DNA of 64,000 nt from Zobellia roscoffensis (GTDB lineage Bacteria > Bacteroidota > Bacteroidia > Flavobacteriales > Flavobacteriaceae). Shown here in pieces: positions 17,262 to 26,136 of the stretch. Both the position numbers and the translations under genes were made by a program. The stretch is from positions 866,504 to 930,503 of the forward strand of contig NZ_JADDXT010000002.1 in assembly GCF_015330165.1 (NCBI RefSeq), given 5' to 3'. The notes beneath the pieces are model-generated. The model was not told the DNA's origin. It searched no databases and saw nothing but the letters and a program-made list of their open reading frames with translations. The first letter of the stretch is position 1. Every line of letters begins with the position of its first letter.

Positions 17262-18737
17262 ATGAAATTACGCTTTACATCTATCTTTTCATTTCTATTT
17301 GCCATTGCCCTATTCTTATCTTTAGGTTCTTGCAAAGAAGAAGCAAAAACGGTAAACAAAAACGACGCAAAAAAAGAACAGAAGCCCAATATTATCTATA
17401 TTTTAGCCGACGACCTTGGTTATGGCGACCTAAGCTCCTATGGACAGGAAAAGTTTAAAACGCCACGTATTGATGAATTAGCAAAAAGAGGTATAACCTT
17501 TACCCAACACTACAGCGGTGCACCAGTTTGTGCGCCAGCAAGATCATCTCTCATGACGGGACAGCATACCGGTCATACCCCAATTAGAGGCAATAAAGAG
17601 CTTGAAGGCGAAGGGCAAACACCTTTACCCGGTAATTCAGTAACTATTGCCGAGTTGATGAAAACCGCAGGCTATACCACAGGAGCTTTTGGAAAATGGG
17701 GATTAGGTTTTATTGGTTCCGAAGGCGACCCTGTAGCACAAGGTTTTGATGAATTTTATGGGTACAATTGCCAGCGTATGGCCCACAGATATTACCCACC
17801 CCATTTATGGCACAATGAAGATAAGATTCTATTGGAAGGCAACGATTGGACAAAAACAGAAACGTATGCGCCAGACAAAATTCAGGAAGCCACATTAGAA
17901 TTTATTGAAAAAAATAAAGAGAAGCCATTTTTTGCTTACGTACCTTTTGTACTGCCTCATGCAGAGTTAATTTCACCCAATGATTCTATCTTCAACAAGT
18001 TTAAAGATTCATTTGATGAAACTCCCTTTACCGCAGAAAACGATTTCACATCAGATTACGGTCCTAATATTGTTCACATGGAATACGCGCCACAACTTAA
18101 GCCACACGCCGCATTTGCTTCTATGGTATATCGTATGGATGTATATGTTGGCCAAATTTTGGACAAACTAGTGGAACTTGGTATTGAAGATAACACCATT
18201 GTTATGTTCGCAAGCGATAATGGACCACATGCAGAAGGCGGTGCCGATCCAGAATTTTTTAATAGTTCCGGTGGTTTAAGAGGAATTAAAAGAGACCTGT
18301 ACGAAGGCGGCATACGCTCTCCGTTCATAGTAACATGGCCTAATAAAATTAAGGCCGGAACAACATCTGATCACGTTTCCGCTTTTTGGGATGTTATGCC
18401 TACGCTTGGTGAAATCACTAAGGTAGATGTTCCTGCCAGTAGTGATGGTATCTCATTTTTACCTACTCTTTTGGACAAAGACAATCAAAAAGAACATAAC
18501 CACTTGTATTGGGAATTTCCAATTCAGCAAGGTCGAAAAGCCGTACGTAAAGGAGATTGGAAAGGGGTTATTTATAACTTCAATAAAAAACCACAAGGTA
18601 TATTTGAGCTTTACAACTTAGCTGATGATGAATCGGAAACTAAAAACGTAGCCAACCAACACCCAGAAATAGTTGAAGAAATGAAGCAAATCATGGAAAA
18701 CGAGAGTGAGGCATCAGAACTGTTCCCATTTAATTAA
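17262..18737 (+). CDS. Lipoprotein sulfatase (family S1)
   Basis: A 491-residue sulfatase from the inner ATG, chosen over the frame start at 17226 because it begins the lipoprotein signal directly (lipobox 'LGSC', Cys24). It carries metal site 'LADDLGYGDLS', formylglycine motif C-A-P-A-R with Cys90, 'FGKWGLGF' (Lys kept, usual His replaced by Gly, as in the PA14-bearing sulfatase) and 'ASDNGPHAEGG'. It heads a second plus-strand transcription unit with PhoD, the sulfatase-lactonase fusion and another sulfatase, with gaps of 30 bp or less. A palindromic candidate operator lies just upstream. Substrate unknown; the 'GKWG' variant suggests it belongs to the same broad subgroup as the enzyme at 9192-11273. 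Confidence 0.9.
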   Translation: MKLRFTSIFSFLFAIALFLSLGSCKEEAKTVNKNDAKKEQKPNIIYILADDLGYGDLSSYGQEKFKTPRIDELAKRGITFTQHYSGAPVCAPARSSLMTGQHTGHTPIRGNKELEGEGQTPLPGNSVTIAELMKTAGYTTGAFGKWGLGFIGSEGDPVAQGFDEFYGYNCQRMAHRYYPPHLWHNEDKILLEGNDWTKTETYAPDKIQEATLEFIEKNKEKPFFAYVPFVLPHAELISPNDSIFNKFKDSFDETPFTAENDFTSDYGPNIVHMEYAPQLKPHAAFASMVYRMDVYVGQILDKLVELGIEDNTIVMFASDNGPHAEGGADPEFFNSSGGLRGIKRDLYEGGIRSPFIVTWPNKIKAGTTSDHVSAFWDVMPTLGEITKVDVPASSDGISFLPTLLDKDNQKEHNHLYWEFPIQQGRKAVRKGDWKGVIYNFNKKPQGIFELYNLADDESETKNVANQHPEIVEEMKQIMENESEASELFPFN

Positions 18738-18767
18738 TTCTGAATCTCACCACTAAACCAACCAGCT

Positions 18768-20609
18768 ATGACCTCTTATAAATTCACTTTACTTTTTATA
18801 CTTTTCTCGTTTTGCCTTACTGCTCAGGAGATAAACCATATTACTCATGGACCAATTCTTGGGCATGTTACCCAAAATTCGGTTCGGGTTTGGGGCAGAA
18901 CAGCTTCACCAGGAACATTTGAGGTGAAATACAAGAAAAAAGAAGGTTCAGATAGCTTCAAAAACATTCCGGTCAAAACCCTCTTAGCAGATGATAATAC
19001 AGGTTGGGTAACCTTAACCAATTTATCTCCTGACACGAAGTACACCTATCATCTGTCTATCAACGGAAAACAAAGTAAAGAAGGTAGTTTTAGAACGTTA
19101 CCTGCTGCGGCTGACTATGCCAACGAAAAATATAATCCTGAAGGTCTCTTTAATTTTAAATTCGAGTTTGGTTCTTGTGCAAGTCAGAATCCGGCTAATG
19201 GCATTGGTCCAAGTCTACCCACCTACACTACCATGTTGGACGAGGTCAAAAACGATATCAACTTTGCGGTTATGAATGGCGATTGGCTGTACGAGGAAAA
19301 AAGAGACTACCCTGCTTCTGAGTGGCGCAAGACTCAAAACATTCAAGAAAAAGAGCAGCCAGACCTTGTTACCAATGCCCCTACGGTAGTTGGGGTTTGG
19401 GAGAATTACAAATCGTATTTAGATAAAGCGGACAATCTAGCAGAATGGCACAGAAATGTCCCTTCATATTTCACTTTTGACGACCATGAGCTCATCAATG
19501 ATATCTGGGGTGCAGGCACCGCTGGCAGAAGGGATAGAAGAACTGTTTTTAGAGATATTGCCACAGCCGCTTGGTATGATTATTTGGGATGGGCCGATCC
19601 CGTAATATTTAAACAGGACATACATTTTGGAAAGGCAAAATTCAAAAAAAACTCTGATATTTTAGTGGATTCGAAAGCCAATTTTACTGAACTTGATTAT
19701 TCAGAAATGGATAATCTTCATGTACATTGGGGAACGCCAACAGCTGGTGTAGATGATATTGTTTTGGACTCCCTTCATTTTGGGAACCCGAATTCAAAAG
19801 TATATGACATTGTAGAAGTCATCAACAAAAATAAAATCCGCATTGACCCACCTGCGGTTGCCAATGGCACGGGTAATTATTCCATCGCCCGGAAATCATA
19901 CTCCAAATTTACGGTAGGAAACAGTGACTTTTTTCTTCTAGACACCAAGACCAACCGCCAATGGCACGATACTCAGAACAGAGATAAACCTGGACTTAGT
20001 TTGCTAGGCAAAGACCAATTGGCATGGTTAAAAGAGGAAATGAAAAACAGTAAAGCAGATTTCTTATTCCTATTTTCATCAGTACCTTTTATGATTCCCC
20101 ATGTAGGTGCAAGTGGTTACGCCATGGCCAGTAACAAAGATGAATCATGGACCGTTTTTCTTGATGAACGCGAGAAACTTATAGATTTCTGGGAAACTTT
20201 AGATCAACCGGTATTTGTTCTTACAGGCGATCTTCACAATAGTTTTGCTGTAAAAATTACGGACCAAATTTGGGAGTTCTGCTCAGGACCACACAATTCG
20301 GTTAACCACAGGTTATCTGATGAAGGAGGCCGTCCAAAATCGGGTTTATATCAATTTGACAAAAGAGAAATGGACATTCGTTGGTCCAGCTTTGTATTAG
20401 ATGACATTCCTAGACCCGAACGTCTTTATCCTCACTATTGCGTGGTACAGCTTAACAATGTATTCAATAACCCTCAAAAATTAGGCGACAAACGTTGGGT
20501 TGCCTATGAACATCCGCAGGTAATTTTTCAGTTTTTCGATGGAAGAACCGGAGAACTACGCTATTCAGAAACCGTATCAACCAAAAGAACCAAAAGCTTA
20601 AAAAAATGA
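18768..20609 (+). CDS. Exported PhoD-type metallophosphoesterase
   Basis: A 613-residue protein with signal peptide ('FCLTAQEI'). An N-terminal fibronectin-like PhoD_N domain ('ITHGPILGHVTQNSVRVWGR') precedes the PhoD catalytic domain: 'EFGSCASQ', 'VMNGDWLYE', 'TFDDHELINDIWG' and 'VLTGDLHNS' supply metal ligands. PhoD enzymes hydrolyse phosphomono- or diesters outside the cytoplasm using Ca/Fe. Its stop codon overlaps the start of the sulfatase-lactonase gene (ATGA), implying translational coupling and a shared task. In a sulfatase operon it may remove phosphate or a phosphodiester substituent, or scavenge phosphate; the sequence does not decide. A ~60-residue insertion at residues ~290-350 is unusual for the family. 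Confidence 0.85.
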   Translation: MTSYKFTLLFILFSFCLTAQEINHITHGPILGHVTQNSVRVWGRTASPGTFEVKYKKKEGSDSFKNIPVKTLLADDNTGWVTLTNLSPDTKYTYHLSINGKQSKEGSFRTLPAAADYANEKYNPEGLFNFKFEFGSCASQNPANGIGPSLPTYTTMLDEVKNDINFAVMNGDWLYEEKRDYPASEWRKTQNIQEKEQPDLVTNAPTVVGVWENYKSYLDKADNLAEWHRNVPSYFTFDDHELINDIWGAGTAGRRDRRTVFRDIATAAWYDYLGWADPVIFKQDIHFGKAKFKKNSDILVDSKANFTELDYSEMDNLHVHWGTPTAGVDDIVLDSLHFGNPNSKVYDIVEVINKNKIRIDPPAVANGTGNYSIARKSYSKFTVGNSDFFLLDTKTNRQWHDTQNRDKPGLSLLGKDQLAWLKEEMKNSKADFLFLFSSVPFMIPHVGASGYAMASNKDESWTVFLDEREKLIDFWETLDQPVFVLTGDLHNSFAVKITDQIWEFCSGPHNSVNHRLSDEGGRPKSGLYQFDKREMDIRWSSFVLDDIPRPERLYPHYCVVQLNNVFNNPQKLGDKRWVAYEHPQVIFQFFDGRTGELRYSETVSTKRTKSLKK

Positions 20610-22885
20610 AAAACAGATTTCAGTATGTATTCTTCTTTTCTCTGCTGACACTTTCTGGTTACGCCCAAAAGACCAACCAGAATAGTGAGGACAAAAGGCC
20701 CAATGTAATTCTAATTATGGTGGATGACCTTGGCTATGAAGGAATTGGTAGTTACGGCGGAACTTCGTACAACACACCAAATATTGACAAGCTTGCCGCA
20801 ACAGGCATGCAATTCAACCAAGCATACGCCCAACCCCTATGTACGCCTACTCGAGTAAAACTTATGACTGGGCTGTACAATTTTAGGAATTGGGAAGCCT
20901 TTGGAATTTTGAATCCAAAACAAAAAACATTTGGCCACATCATGCAAGATGCCGGTTATGCCACGTGCATGGTGGGTAAATGGCAATTGCAAAGTTATGA
21001 CCCGCCTGGTTATCCCGGAGGTGAGCACAGAAGGGGAATTGGCATGAAAGTAGAAGATGCTGGTTTTGATGAATACAGCATGTTTCACGCCTTCCACACA
21101 GAAGATAAAGGCTCCCGATTTGCCAACCCCACAATTTACCAAAACGGCAAATTCTTGGAAGGTACTGACGGTAAATACGGTCCAGACATATTTTCTGATT
21201 ATTTAAATGACTTCGTAGGCCGTCAAAATGACAAACCATTTTTTGTGTATTATCCAATGGCGTTAACGCACGGTCCGTTCAACCCAACCCCTAATAGCGA
21301 TGATTGGAAATATGCCGAAAAAAGACTTGATGACGAGACGGTATATTTCAAAGATATGGTGGAGTATCTAGATAAGATTATTGGAGAGATTGTAAATAAC
21401 CTTGAGAAAAAGGGGCTTCGTGAAGACACACTTTTAATGCTCTATTCCGATAATGGAACACACCAAACTATATTTTCCAAAATGGGAGATCGAATGGTTC
21501 AAGGTGGTAAAGGTTTAACAACAGAAGCTGGTATTAAAGTTCCGTTTATTGCAAATTGGCCCGGTCATATAAAAGAAGGCAGCGCATCAAATGAGTTTAT
21601 TGATGCCATAGATTTTATGCCCACTATTCTTGAAGCCACAAACACTCCGACCCCTGCCGGTTTTGAGTCCGACGGCGAAAGTTTTTTACCGGTCTTAAAA
21701 GGAGAACCTGTTGAACGCAGGGATTGGGTTTTTATGAGCTATGACCCTAAACCGGGTTGGGACAAAAAGCAATTTGCGCCAGCAGAATTTGTTCTAAACG
21801 AAAACTACAAGCTTTATGGAGATGGTAGGTTTTACAATACCAAAAATGATGTTTTAGAAAAGGAACCCTTAGCGGTAGACAAACTATCTTCTCAGGAGAA
21901 AGAACTAAAAGAAAAATTTCAAACGGTATTAAATTCTTTAAGAAAATATCCAACATACGGATGGGTCGAGCGTCTGGCTCCTGAGTTTGATTCATTGGTT
22001 TCAACACATGCCCGCATTGAATTGGTAGCAGAAGGTTTTAATTGGTCCGAAGGTCCTGTATGGCTACCAAAAGAGCAGAAACTTATCTTTTCCGATGTTC
22101 CGGAAAACAAAATCTATGAATGGGATAATTTAGACGGATTAAGTTTATATATGGCTCCTTCCGGTGATACGGGTATCGAAAAAGGTAGTAACGGCAAAGG
22201 TTCCAACGGACTTATTCTTAACCCAGAAGGGGGATTAATACTGTGCCAAGTAGGCGACCGTAGAATTAGTAAACTCACAAGTTTGACGGATTCTCTTCAC
22301 CCTAAATTTGAACCCGTCATTACCAATTTTAAGGGTAACAAGTTCAACTCGCCTAACGATATGGATTATGACCAAGATGGAAATCTATATTTTACCGACC
22401 CTTCTTTTGGTTTAGGTGATGGCAAAAGTGACATTGGTTTCAACGGAGTCTATTTTTATGGGAAAAACAAAGAATTAGTTCTTTTGGATGACGCTATAAA
22501 AGCTCCTAACGGTATTGCCGTATCCAACGACAATAAGACTTTATATGTTGCTGATTCTTTTAAGGAACAACCTAAAATCTTAGCATACGACATTGTTGGG
22601 AATGGAAAGGTATCCAACAAAAGAATATTTTTTGATGCTACTAAATTACGTGAAGCAAGTATTAGCAAACAATCTCCGGACGGAATGAAGATTGATGACA
22701 AGGGTAATATTTTCTTAGCGGGGCCTGATGGTGTTTTGGTTATTTCTCCCAAAGGCAAGCATTTAGGAACTATCAGAACCGATAAAAATACAGGTAATTG
22801 TGAATTTAGTGATGATGGCAGATACCTATTCATTACTGCAGATAATTATCTTTTAAGAGTAAACCTTAGACCATATTCCAAATAA
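20606..22885 (+). CDS. Fusion of family S1 sulfatase and SMP-30/gluconolactonase domain
   Basis: A 759-residue exported protein (signal peptide ending 'LSGYAQK'). Residues ~32-455 form a sulfatase: 'MVDDLGYEGIG', formylglycine motif C-T-P-T-R with Cys79, 'MVGKWQLQS', 'YSDNGTH'. Residues ~468-759 form a six-bladed SMP-30/gluconolactonase propeller ('WSEGPVWLP', 'NSPNDMDYD', 'LYVADSF'), retaining the Glu, Asn and Asp that bind the divalent metal in that family. The two activities may act in turn on one sugar, for example desulfation and opening of a sugar lactone; that is inference. The start overlaps the PhoD stop by four bases. A sequencing-made fusion is unlikely, since one uninterrupted frame crosses the junction. 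Confidence 0.88.
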   Translation: MKNRFQYVFFFSLLTLSGYAQKTNQNSEDKRPNVILIMVDDLGYEGIGSYGGTSYNTPNIDKLAATGMQFNQAYAQPLCTPTRVKLMTGLYNFRNWEAFGILNPKQKTFGHIMQDAGYATCMVGKWQLQSYDPPGYPGGEHRRGIGMKVEDAGFDEYSMFHAFHTEDKGSRFANPTIYQNGKFLEGTDGKYGPDIFSDYLNDFVGRQNDKPFFVYYPMALTHGPFNPTPNSDDWKYAEKRLDDETVYFKDMVEYLDKIIGEIVNNLEKKGLREDTLLMLYSDNGTHQTIFSKMGDRMVQGGKGLTTEAGIKVPFIANWPGHIKEGSASNEFIDAIDFMPTILEATNTPTPAGFESDGESFLPVLKGEPVERRDWVFMSYDPKPGWDKKQFAPAEFVLNENYKLYGDGRFYNTKNDVLEKEPLAVDKLSSQEKELKEKFQTVLNSLRKYPTYGWVERLAPEFDSLVSTHARIELVAEGFNWSEGPVWLPKEQKLIFSDVPENKIYEWDNLDGLSLYMAPSGDTGIEKGSNGKGSNGLILNPEGGLILCQVGDRRISKLTSLTDSLHPKFEPVITNFKGNKFNSPNDMDYDQDGNLYFTDPSFGLGDGKSDIGFNGVYFYGKNKELVLLDDAIKAPNGIAVSNDNKTLYVADSFKEQPKILAYDIVGNGKVSNKRIFFDATKLREASISKQSPDGMKIDDKGNIFLAGPDGVLVISPKGKHLGTIRTDKNTGNCEFSDDGRYLFITADNYLLRVNLRPYSK

Positions 22886-22891
22886 ACTACC

Positions 22892-24394
22892 ATGTTAAAA
22901 AACCAAAATTTACACCTGATTTTAATAGCTCTTCTATTTGTTTGCTCTTGTGCAGAGAAGAAAAAAGAAGAAACAAAAGTTACTGAGGAACGCCCTAATA
23001 TCGTTTTTATAATTGCCGATGATATGGCCTGGGACGATAGCGGTGCCTATGGGCATCCAAACATCAAAACTCCTAATATAGACCAATTGGCTGCAGACGG
23101 TATGCGTTTTGACAATGCATTCTTAACGGCAAGCTCATGCAGTCCAAGTAGGACGAGTATCATAACTGGCCTATATCCTCATAATACGGATGCAGAGCAG
23201 CTACATTGGCCTTTACCCACAAGTAAAGTGACGTTTGTAGAAGAGTTGAAAAAATCTGGATACTGGACCGCTCAAGCAGGAAAATGGCATTTAGGAGACT
23301 CGATAAAAACACGTTTTGATTTGGTAAAAGATGTGGGTACACACGGTTTTCAGTTATCGCCAACCGGAGAAAAAACCAAACAAATGGGAGATGGTAGTGG
23401 TTGCGAAGAATGGATACCTGTTCTTAAACAAAGACCAAAAAATCAACCTTTCTTCTTATGGTTAGCTGCCGTAGACCCTCACAGACCCTATACCGAAGAT
23501 ATTATAGAGAATCCCCATGCTTTGGAAGATGTAGTACTGCCCCCCTATTTTCCTGACACCAAAGAGGTACGTGAAGATTTTACGCATTATTATAATGAGA
23601 TTACCCGTCTAGATAATTATGTTGGCGAAGTAGTTGCGGAGTTGGACAGACAAGGAATTTCGGATAATACAATGATTCTATTCATAAGTGATAATGGCAG
23701 ACCTTTTCCTCGCGACAAGACTACACTTTACGACGGTGGCATAAAAACTCCATGGATTGTGAAATGGCCAAATGAAGTAGAATCCAATTCCGTTAACACC
23801 AACTTGGTAAGCTCTATAGATATAGCTCCAACTTTCTTAAAACTGGCAGGTTTGGATGCCTTACCAAGCTTTGAAGGTGAAGACTTTTCGCCTTTGTTAG
23901 ACGATATAAAAACCAAAACAAGAGATATTATATATGCCGAAGATCACTGGCATGATTATGAAGACTACACCCGTGCCGTACGTTCCGAAGAATTTAAATA
24001 CATACGAAACTTTTACACAGATTTACCGAATACACCTTCGGCAGATGCGTTTATTGGCGGTACCTTTAAATCTATGCAAGCATTAAAGGACAAAGGCAAA
24101 CTTAACGAAGCCCAAATGGCTTGCTTTATTACGCCTAGACAGGAAGAAGAACTATACGATGTGGTTAACGACCCCTACGAGCTTAAAAACCTTGCACGAG
24201 ACCCAGCGCATCAAAATACATTAAAGACATTACGTGCAGAAATGAATAATATTCGTAAAGCCTCTAAGGATAGCCTACCGGATTTTAGAACTCCAGATGA
24301 GTTTGACCGTGAAACAGGCAAATCAAATTCATTCAGAAAAAGACCACGACCTTCTAAAGTTGAAATGGAGAAAATCATACGGGCAATGAAATAA
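22892..24394 (+). CDS. Lipoprotein sulfatase (family S1)
   Basis: A 500-residue sulfatase with a lipoprotein signal ('LFVCSC', probable lipid Cys20), metal site 'IADDMAWDD', formylglycine motif C-S-P-S-R at Cys83, canonical 'QAGKWHLGDS' and 'ISDNGRPFPRDK'. The region after ~370 ('YAEDHWHDYEDYTRAVRS') is the usual C-terminal subdomain, with a basic tail ('FRKRPRPSK'). It begins 6 bp after the sulfatase-lactonase fusion and is the last gene of the second operon, ending 11 bp before the convergent regulator gene. No terminator hairpin is evident between the two stops, so the converging transcripts probably overlap. Confidence 0.9.
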   Translation: MLKNQNLHLILIALLFVCSCAEKKKEETKVTEERPNIVFIIADDMAWDDSGAYGHPNIKTPNIDQLAADGMRFDNAFLTASSCSPSRTSIITGLYPHNTDAEQLHWPLPTSKVTFVEELKKSGYWTAQAGKWHLGDSIKTRFDLVKDVGTHGFQLSPTGEKTKQMGDGSGCEEWIPVLKQRPKNQPFFLWLAAVDPHRPYTEDIIENPHALEDVVLPPYFPDTKEVREDFTHYYNEITRLDNYVGEVVAELDRQGISDNTMILFISDNGRPFPRDKTTLYDGGIKTPWIVKWPNEVESNSVNTNLVSSIDIAPTFLKLAGLDALPSFEGEDFSPLLDDIKTKTRDIIYAEDHWHDYEDYTRAVRSEEFKYIRNFYTDLPNTPSADAFIGGTFKSMQALKDKGKLNEAQMACFITPRQEEELYDVVNDPYELKNLARDPAHQNTLKTLRAEMNNIRKASKDSLPDFRTPDEFDRETGKSNSFRKRPRPSKVEMEKIIRAMK

Positions 24395-24405
24395 GAACCG
24401 ATTTT

Positions 24406-25557
24406 TTAAAACCCAACGACCATTTCAAGATGTAAATCGGTATTGACCCTGTGCTGACCTTTTACTTTGAATAGTGCCGTGAAATACTTCTTACCCTTTA
24501 GATATTTTTTTTCAAACTTCTGAAGGCTATCATTGTTCGTGAAATATTCAACCGTTGCACTCACACCAATATCGTGCTGCGAAAAGAAAACAAAATGATC
24601 CGAATTACCAATACTCGGATACTTGGATACAATGGCATATTCTTGATCTACCAAAGAACCTCCAAAAGTAAGCAAGGTATCTTTTAAGGTTGGATGATTT
24701 GATAGTTCTAAAGTTCTTGCAGTTAAATTAAAGTGAGGATTTGCATCATTAAAAAAGCGGATAAACTGATTTTCATTTTTCACTGGCCCCGCATAGATAG
24801 CATTGCCTCCTTTAATTTCAGGCAATGTAGTTTGTGTAGAAAACCGAATTGAAAACTCTTTATCGTATTCTTGAAAAAACTGTTGTAGTTGTTGTGTGGC
24901 CATAGCAGCCATGCGGGTAGTGTAACTATATTTTGAAGGGTGAAGCACTCCTTTCAACTCTGGTTTTCGTTCCAGTAAATCGTAAAATTCATCAACCGAG
25001 TTAATTTCAAAATCCCGGCTCCAACCCTTCTCTCCTGTGATGGTTTCTCCTATGGCTCCAAAATGGTCGCCCAGAATGAGGTTGGTAGATTTTCCCGAAT
25101 CCAAAAAAGACTGCCATAACAGGGGTGATTTCGGAGTCATATTTGTAAGCAACAAAGCTACAAGTGCCACAAGCAAAAGACCATAGGGAAACAATTGTGA
25201 CCAACTGATCTTATTTAATCTACCAACTGGAGCTCGTTTCTTAACAAAACGAACTTTGTACTGTCCTTTATCAATTTTTAATTGCCATCCATCTGTATCG
25301 CCTTCTGTTTCGTAATAGGCCGTCAACTTTTTTCTAAGATTATAAATATTGACCCTGACCCTAGGATTATTTTTCTCTTCGGATAGATTATTTTTAAAGA
25401 ACTCTAGTTCAATTACAGTCTCCTTTAAATGCGCTCCATTTTTAGTAGCTTCATAGAGATATTGCAGTAGCCCCCTACTAGTGGGTGCATTCTTAAAGGT
25501 ATCACTATCCTTTATTTTAGAAACGATTTCTTGTTCAATCCTTTCGTTCAGCTGCAT
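24406..25557 (-). CDS. Membrane-anchored one-component regulator (N-terminal DNA-binding-like domain, TM segment, extracytoplasmic sensor)
   Basis: A 383-residue protein. Residues ~1-105 resemble the winged-helix-like module found at the N-terminus of ToxR-like proteins in Acidobacteria and Planctomycetes ('LKETVIELEFFKNN', 'NPRVRVNIYNLRKKLTAYYE', 'DKGQYKVRF'). A basic linker and one transmembrane helix follow (~123-141, 'LFPYGLLLVALVALLLT'), then ~240 residues placed outside the cytoplasm ('LWQSFLDSGKSTNLILGDHF'). The order matches ToxR/CadC-type regulators that bind DNA while sensing a periplasmic signal. Its position directly against the sulfatase operon makes it a candidate regulator of that locus in place of the usual hybrid two-component or SusR systems. 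The module assignment is from pattern memory and should be tested. Confidence 0.6.
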   Translation of the reverse strand: MQLNERIEQEIVSKIKDSDTFKNAPTSRGLLQYLYEATKNGAHLKETVIELEFFKNNLSEEKNNPRVRVNIYNLRKKLTAYYETEGDTDGWQLKIDKGQYKVRFVKKRAPVGRLNKISWSQLFPYGLLLVALVALLLTNMTPKSPLLWQSFLDSGKSTNLILGDHFGAIGETITGEKGWSRDFEINSVDEFYDLLERKPELKGVLHPSKYSYTTRMAAMATQQLQQFFQEYDKEFSIRFSTQTTLPEIKGGNAIYAGPVKNENQFIRFFNDANPHFNLTARTLELSNHPTLKDTLLTFGGSLVDQEYAIVSKYPSIGNSDHFVFFSQHDIGVSATVEYFTNNDSLQKFEKKYLKGKKYFTALFKVKGQHRVNTDLHLEMVVGF

Positions 25558-25591
25558 GAAGAATTCAAATAAAAAGTGGTTTGAGTTTAGC

Positions 25592-25614
25592 TTAACCCGT
25601 ACTGTTCTGGTTAA
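25592..25614. promoter_or_regulatory. Inverted repeat upstream of the membrane-anchored regulator
   Basis: TTAACC and GGTTAA arms with an 11-base spacer lie 35 bp upstream of the regulator's start codon. One-component regulators often bind their own promoter, so this is a candidate autoregulatory site. The short arms make chance occurrence quite possible. Confidence 0.25.
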
Positions 25615-25750
25615 ACAAGGGTAAAATACTAAGAATAAAGCGTAAAGTATACATTTATCATAATGATTTACCCCTACGCTATCGTATATGTTAAATAGAA
25701 TATAGCCATTGAAAAGAAAAAGGAAAATACAGACGAAAGGGGATAAACTA

Positions 25751-25784
25751 AAAAGAGTCTTATCGGTTTCGATAAGACTCTTTT
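25751..25784 (-). terminator. Strong hairpin, likely terminator (works in either direction)
   Basis: A perfect 15-bp stem (AAAAGAGTCTTATCG and its complement) with a four-base loop. On the minus strand it ends in five Ts, on the plus strand in four. On the minus strand the nearest upstream gene is glutaryl-CoA dehydrogenase, whose stop is ~350 bp away. Confidence 0.65.
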
Positions 25785-26036
25785 ACGAGAACACTATATG
25801 AAAATGAAAAATTTTATTTCTGTTTGATTAACACTGTAAACTTACGGCAGGAGTACTCCATTTGAAAAAAAATGATGTGAACTAGCCGATTTCTGTTGTG
25901 AAAACGCTTTTTGAGATAATCAGAGAAGAAAACACCTACAAAATAACCTAAAGAGTAACCAAAAAATTAGAGTTAGAACATAACAAATCCATCAAAAATG
26001 TTCTAAAAAACATTTCGGCTTAATTAAAGTAAACTA

Positions 26037-26121
26037 CCTCGGGGTAAGCTCACGTGGAATCAAAAGGAATACATCTTGACTTTAAGGAAAGCCTCGGAGC
26101 GTTTAATCTCGATTATCGAGA
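26037..26121. repeat. Palindromic motifs, possible relic of a mobile element
   Basis: A near-palindrome with arms CCTCG/CGTGG around GGGTAAGCTCA (26037-26057) and a perfect seven-base palindrome TCTCGAT-T-ATCGAGA (26107-26121) flank a second CCTCGG (~26092). The segment is richer in GC than the surrounding intergenic DNA and codes for nothing visible. It looks like the end of a degraded element, but no partner copy or target duplication was found in the window. Confidence 0.3.
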
Positions 26122-26136
26122 AATAATACATACTGG

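Larger units (their letters stand above)
25558..26136. other. 579-bp intergenic region with palindromes and no recognisable gene
   Basis: No convincing coding frame is present on either strand. It holds an inverted repeat beside the regulator start, a perfect 15-bp-stem hairpin at 25751-25784, and two structured motifs at 26037-26057 and 26107-26121 near the glutaryl-CoA dehydrogenase stop. The hairpin is ~350 bp past that stop, farther than a normal terminator, so a small RNA or a mobile-element relic could lie between. Confidence 0.5.

Noticed and set aside
20837..21257. Two overlapping frames of about 100 codons antisense to the sulfatase-lactonase gene
   Set aside because: Both are shadows of a strongly coding strand.
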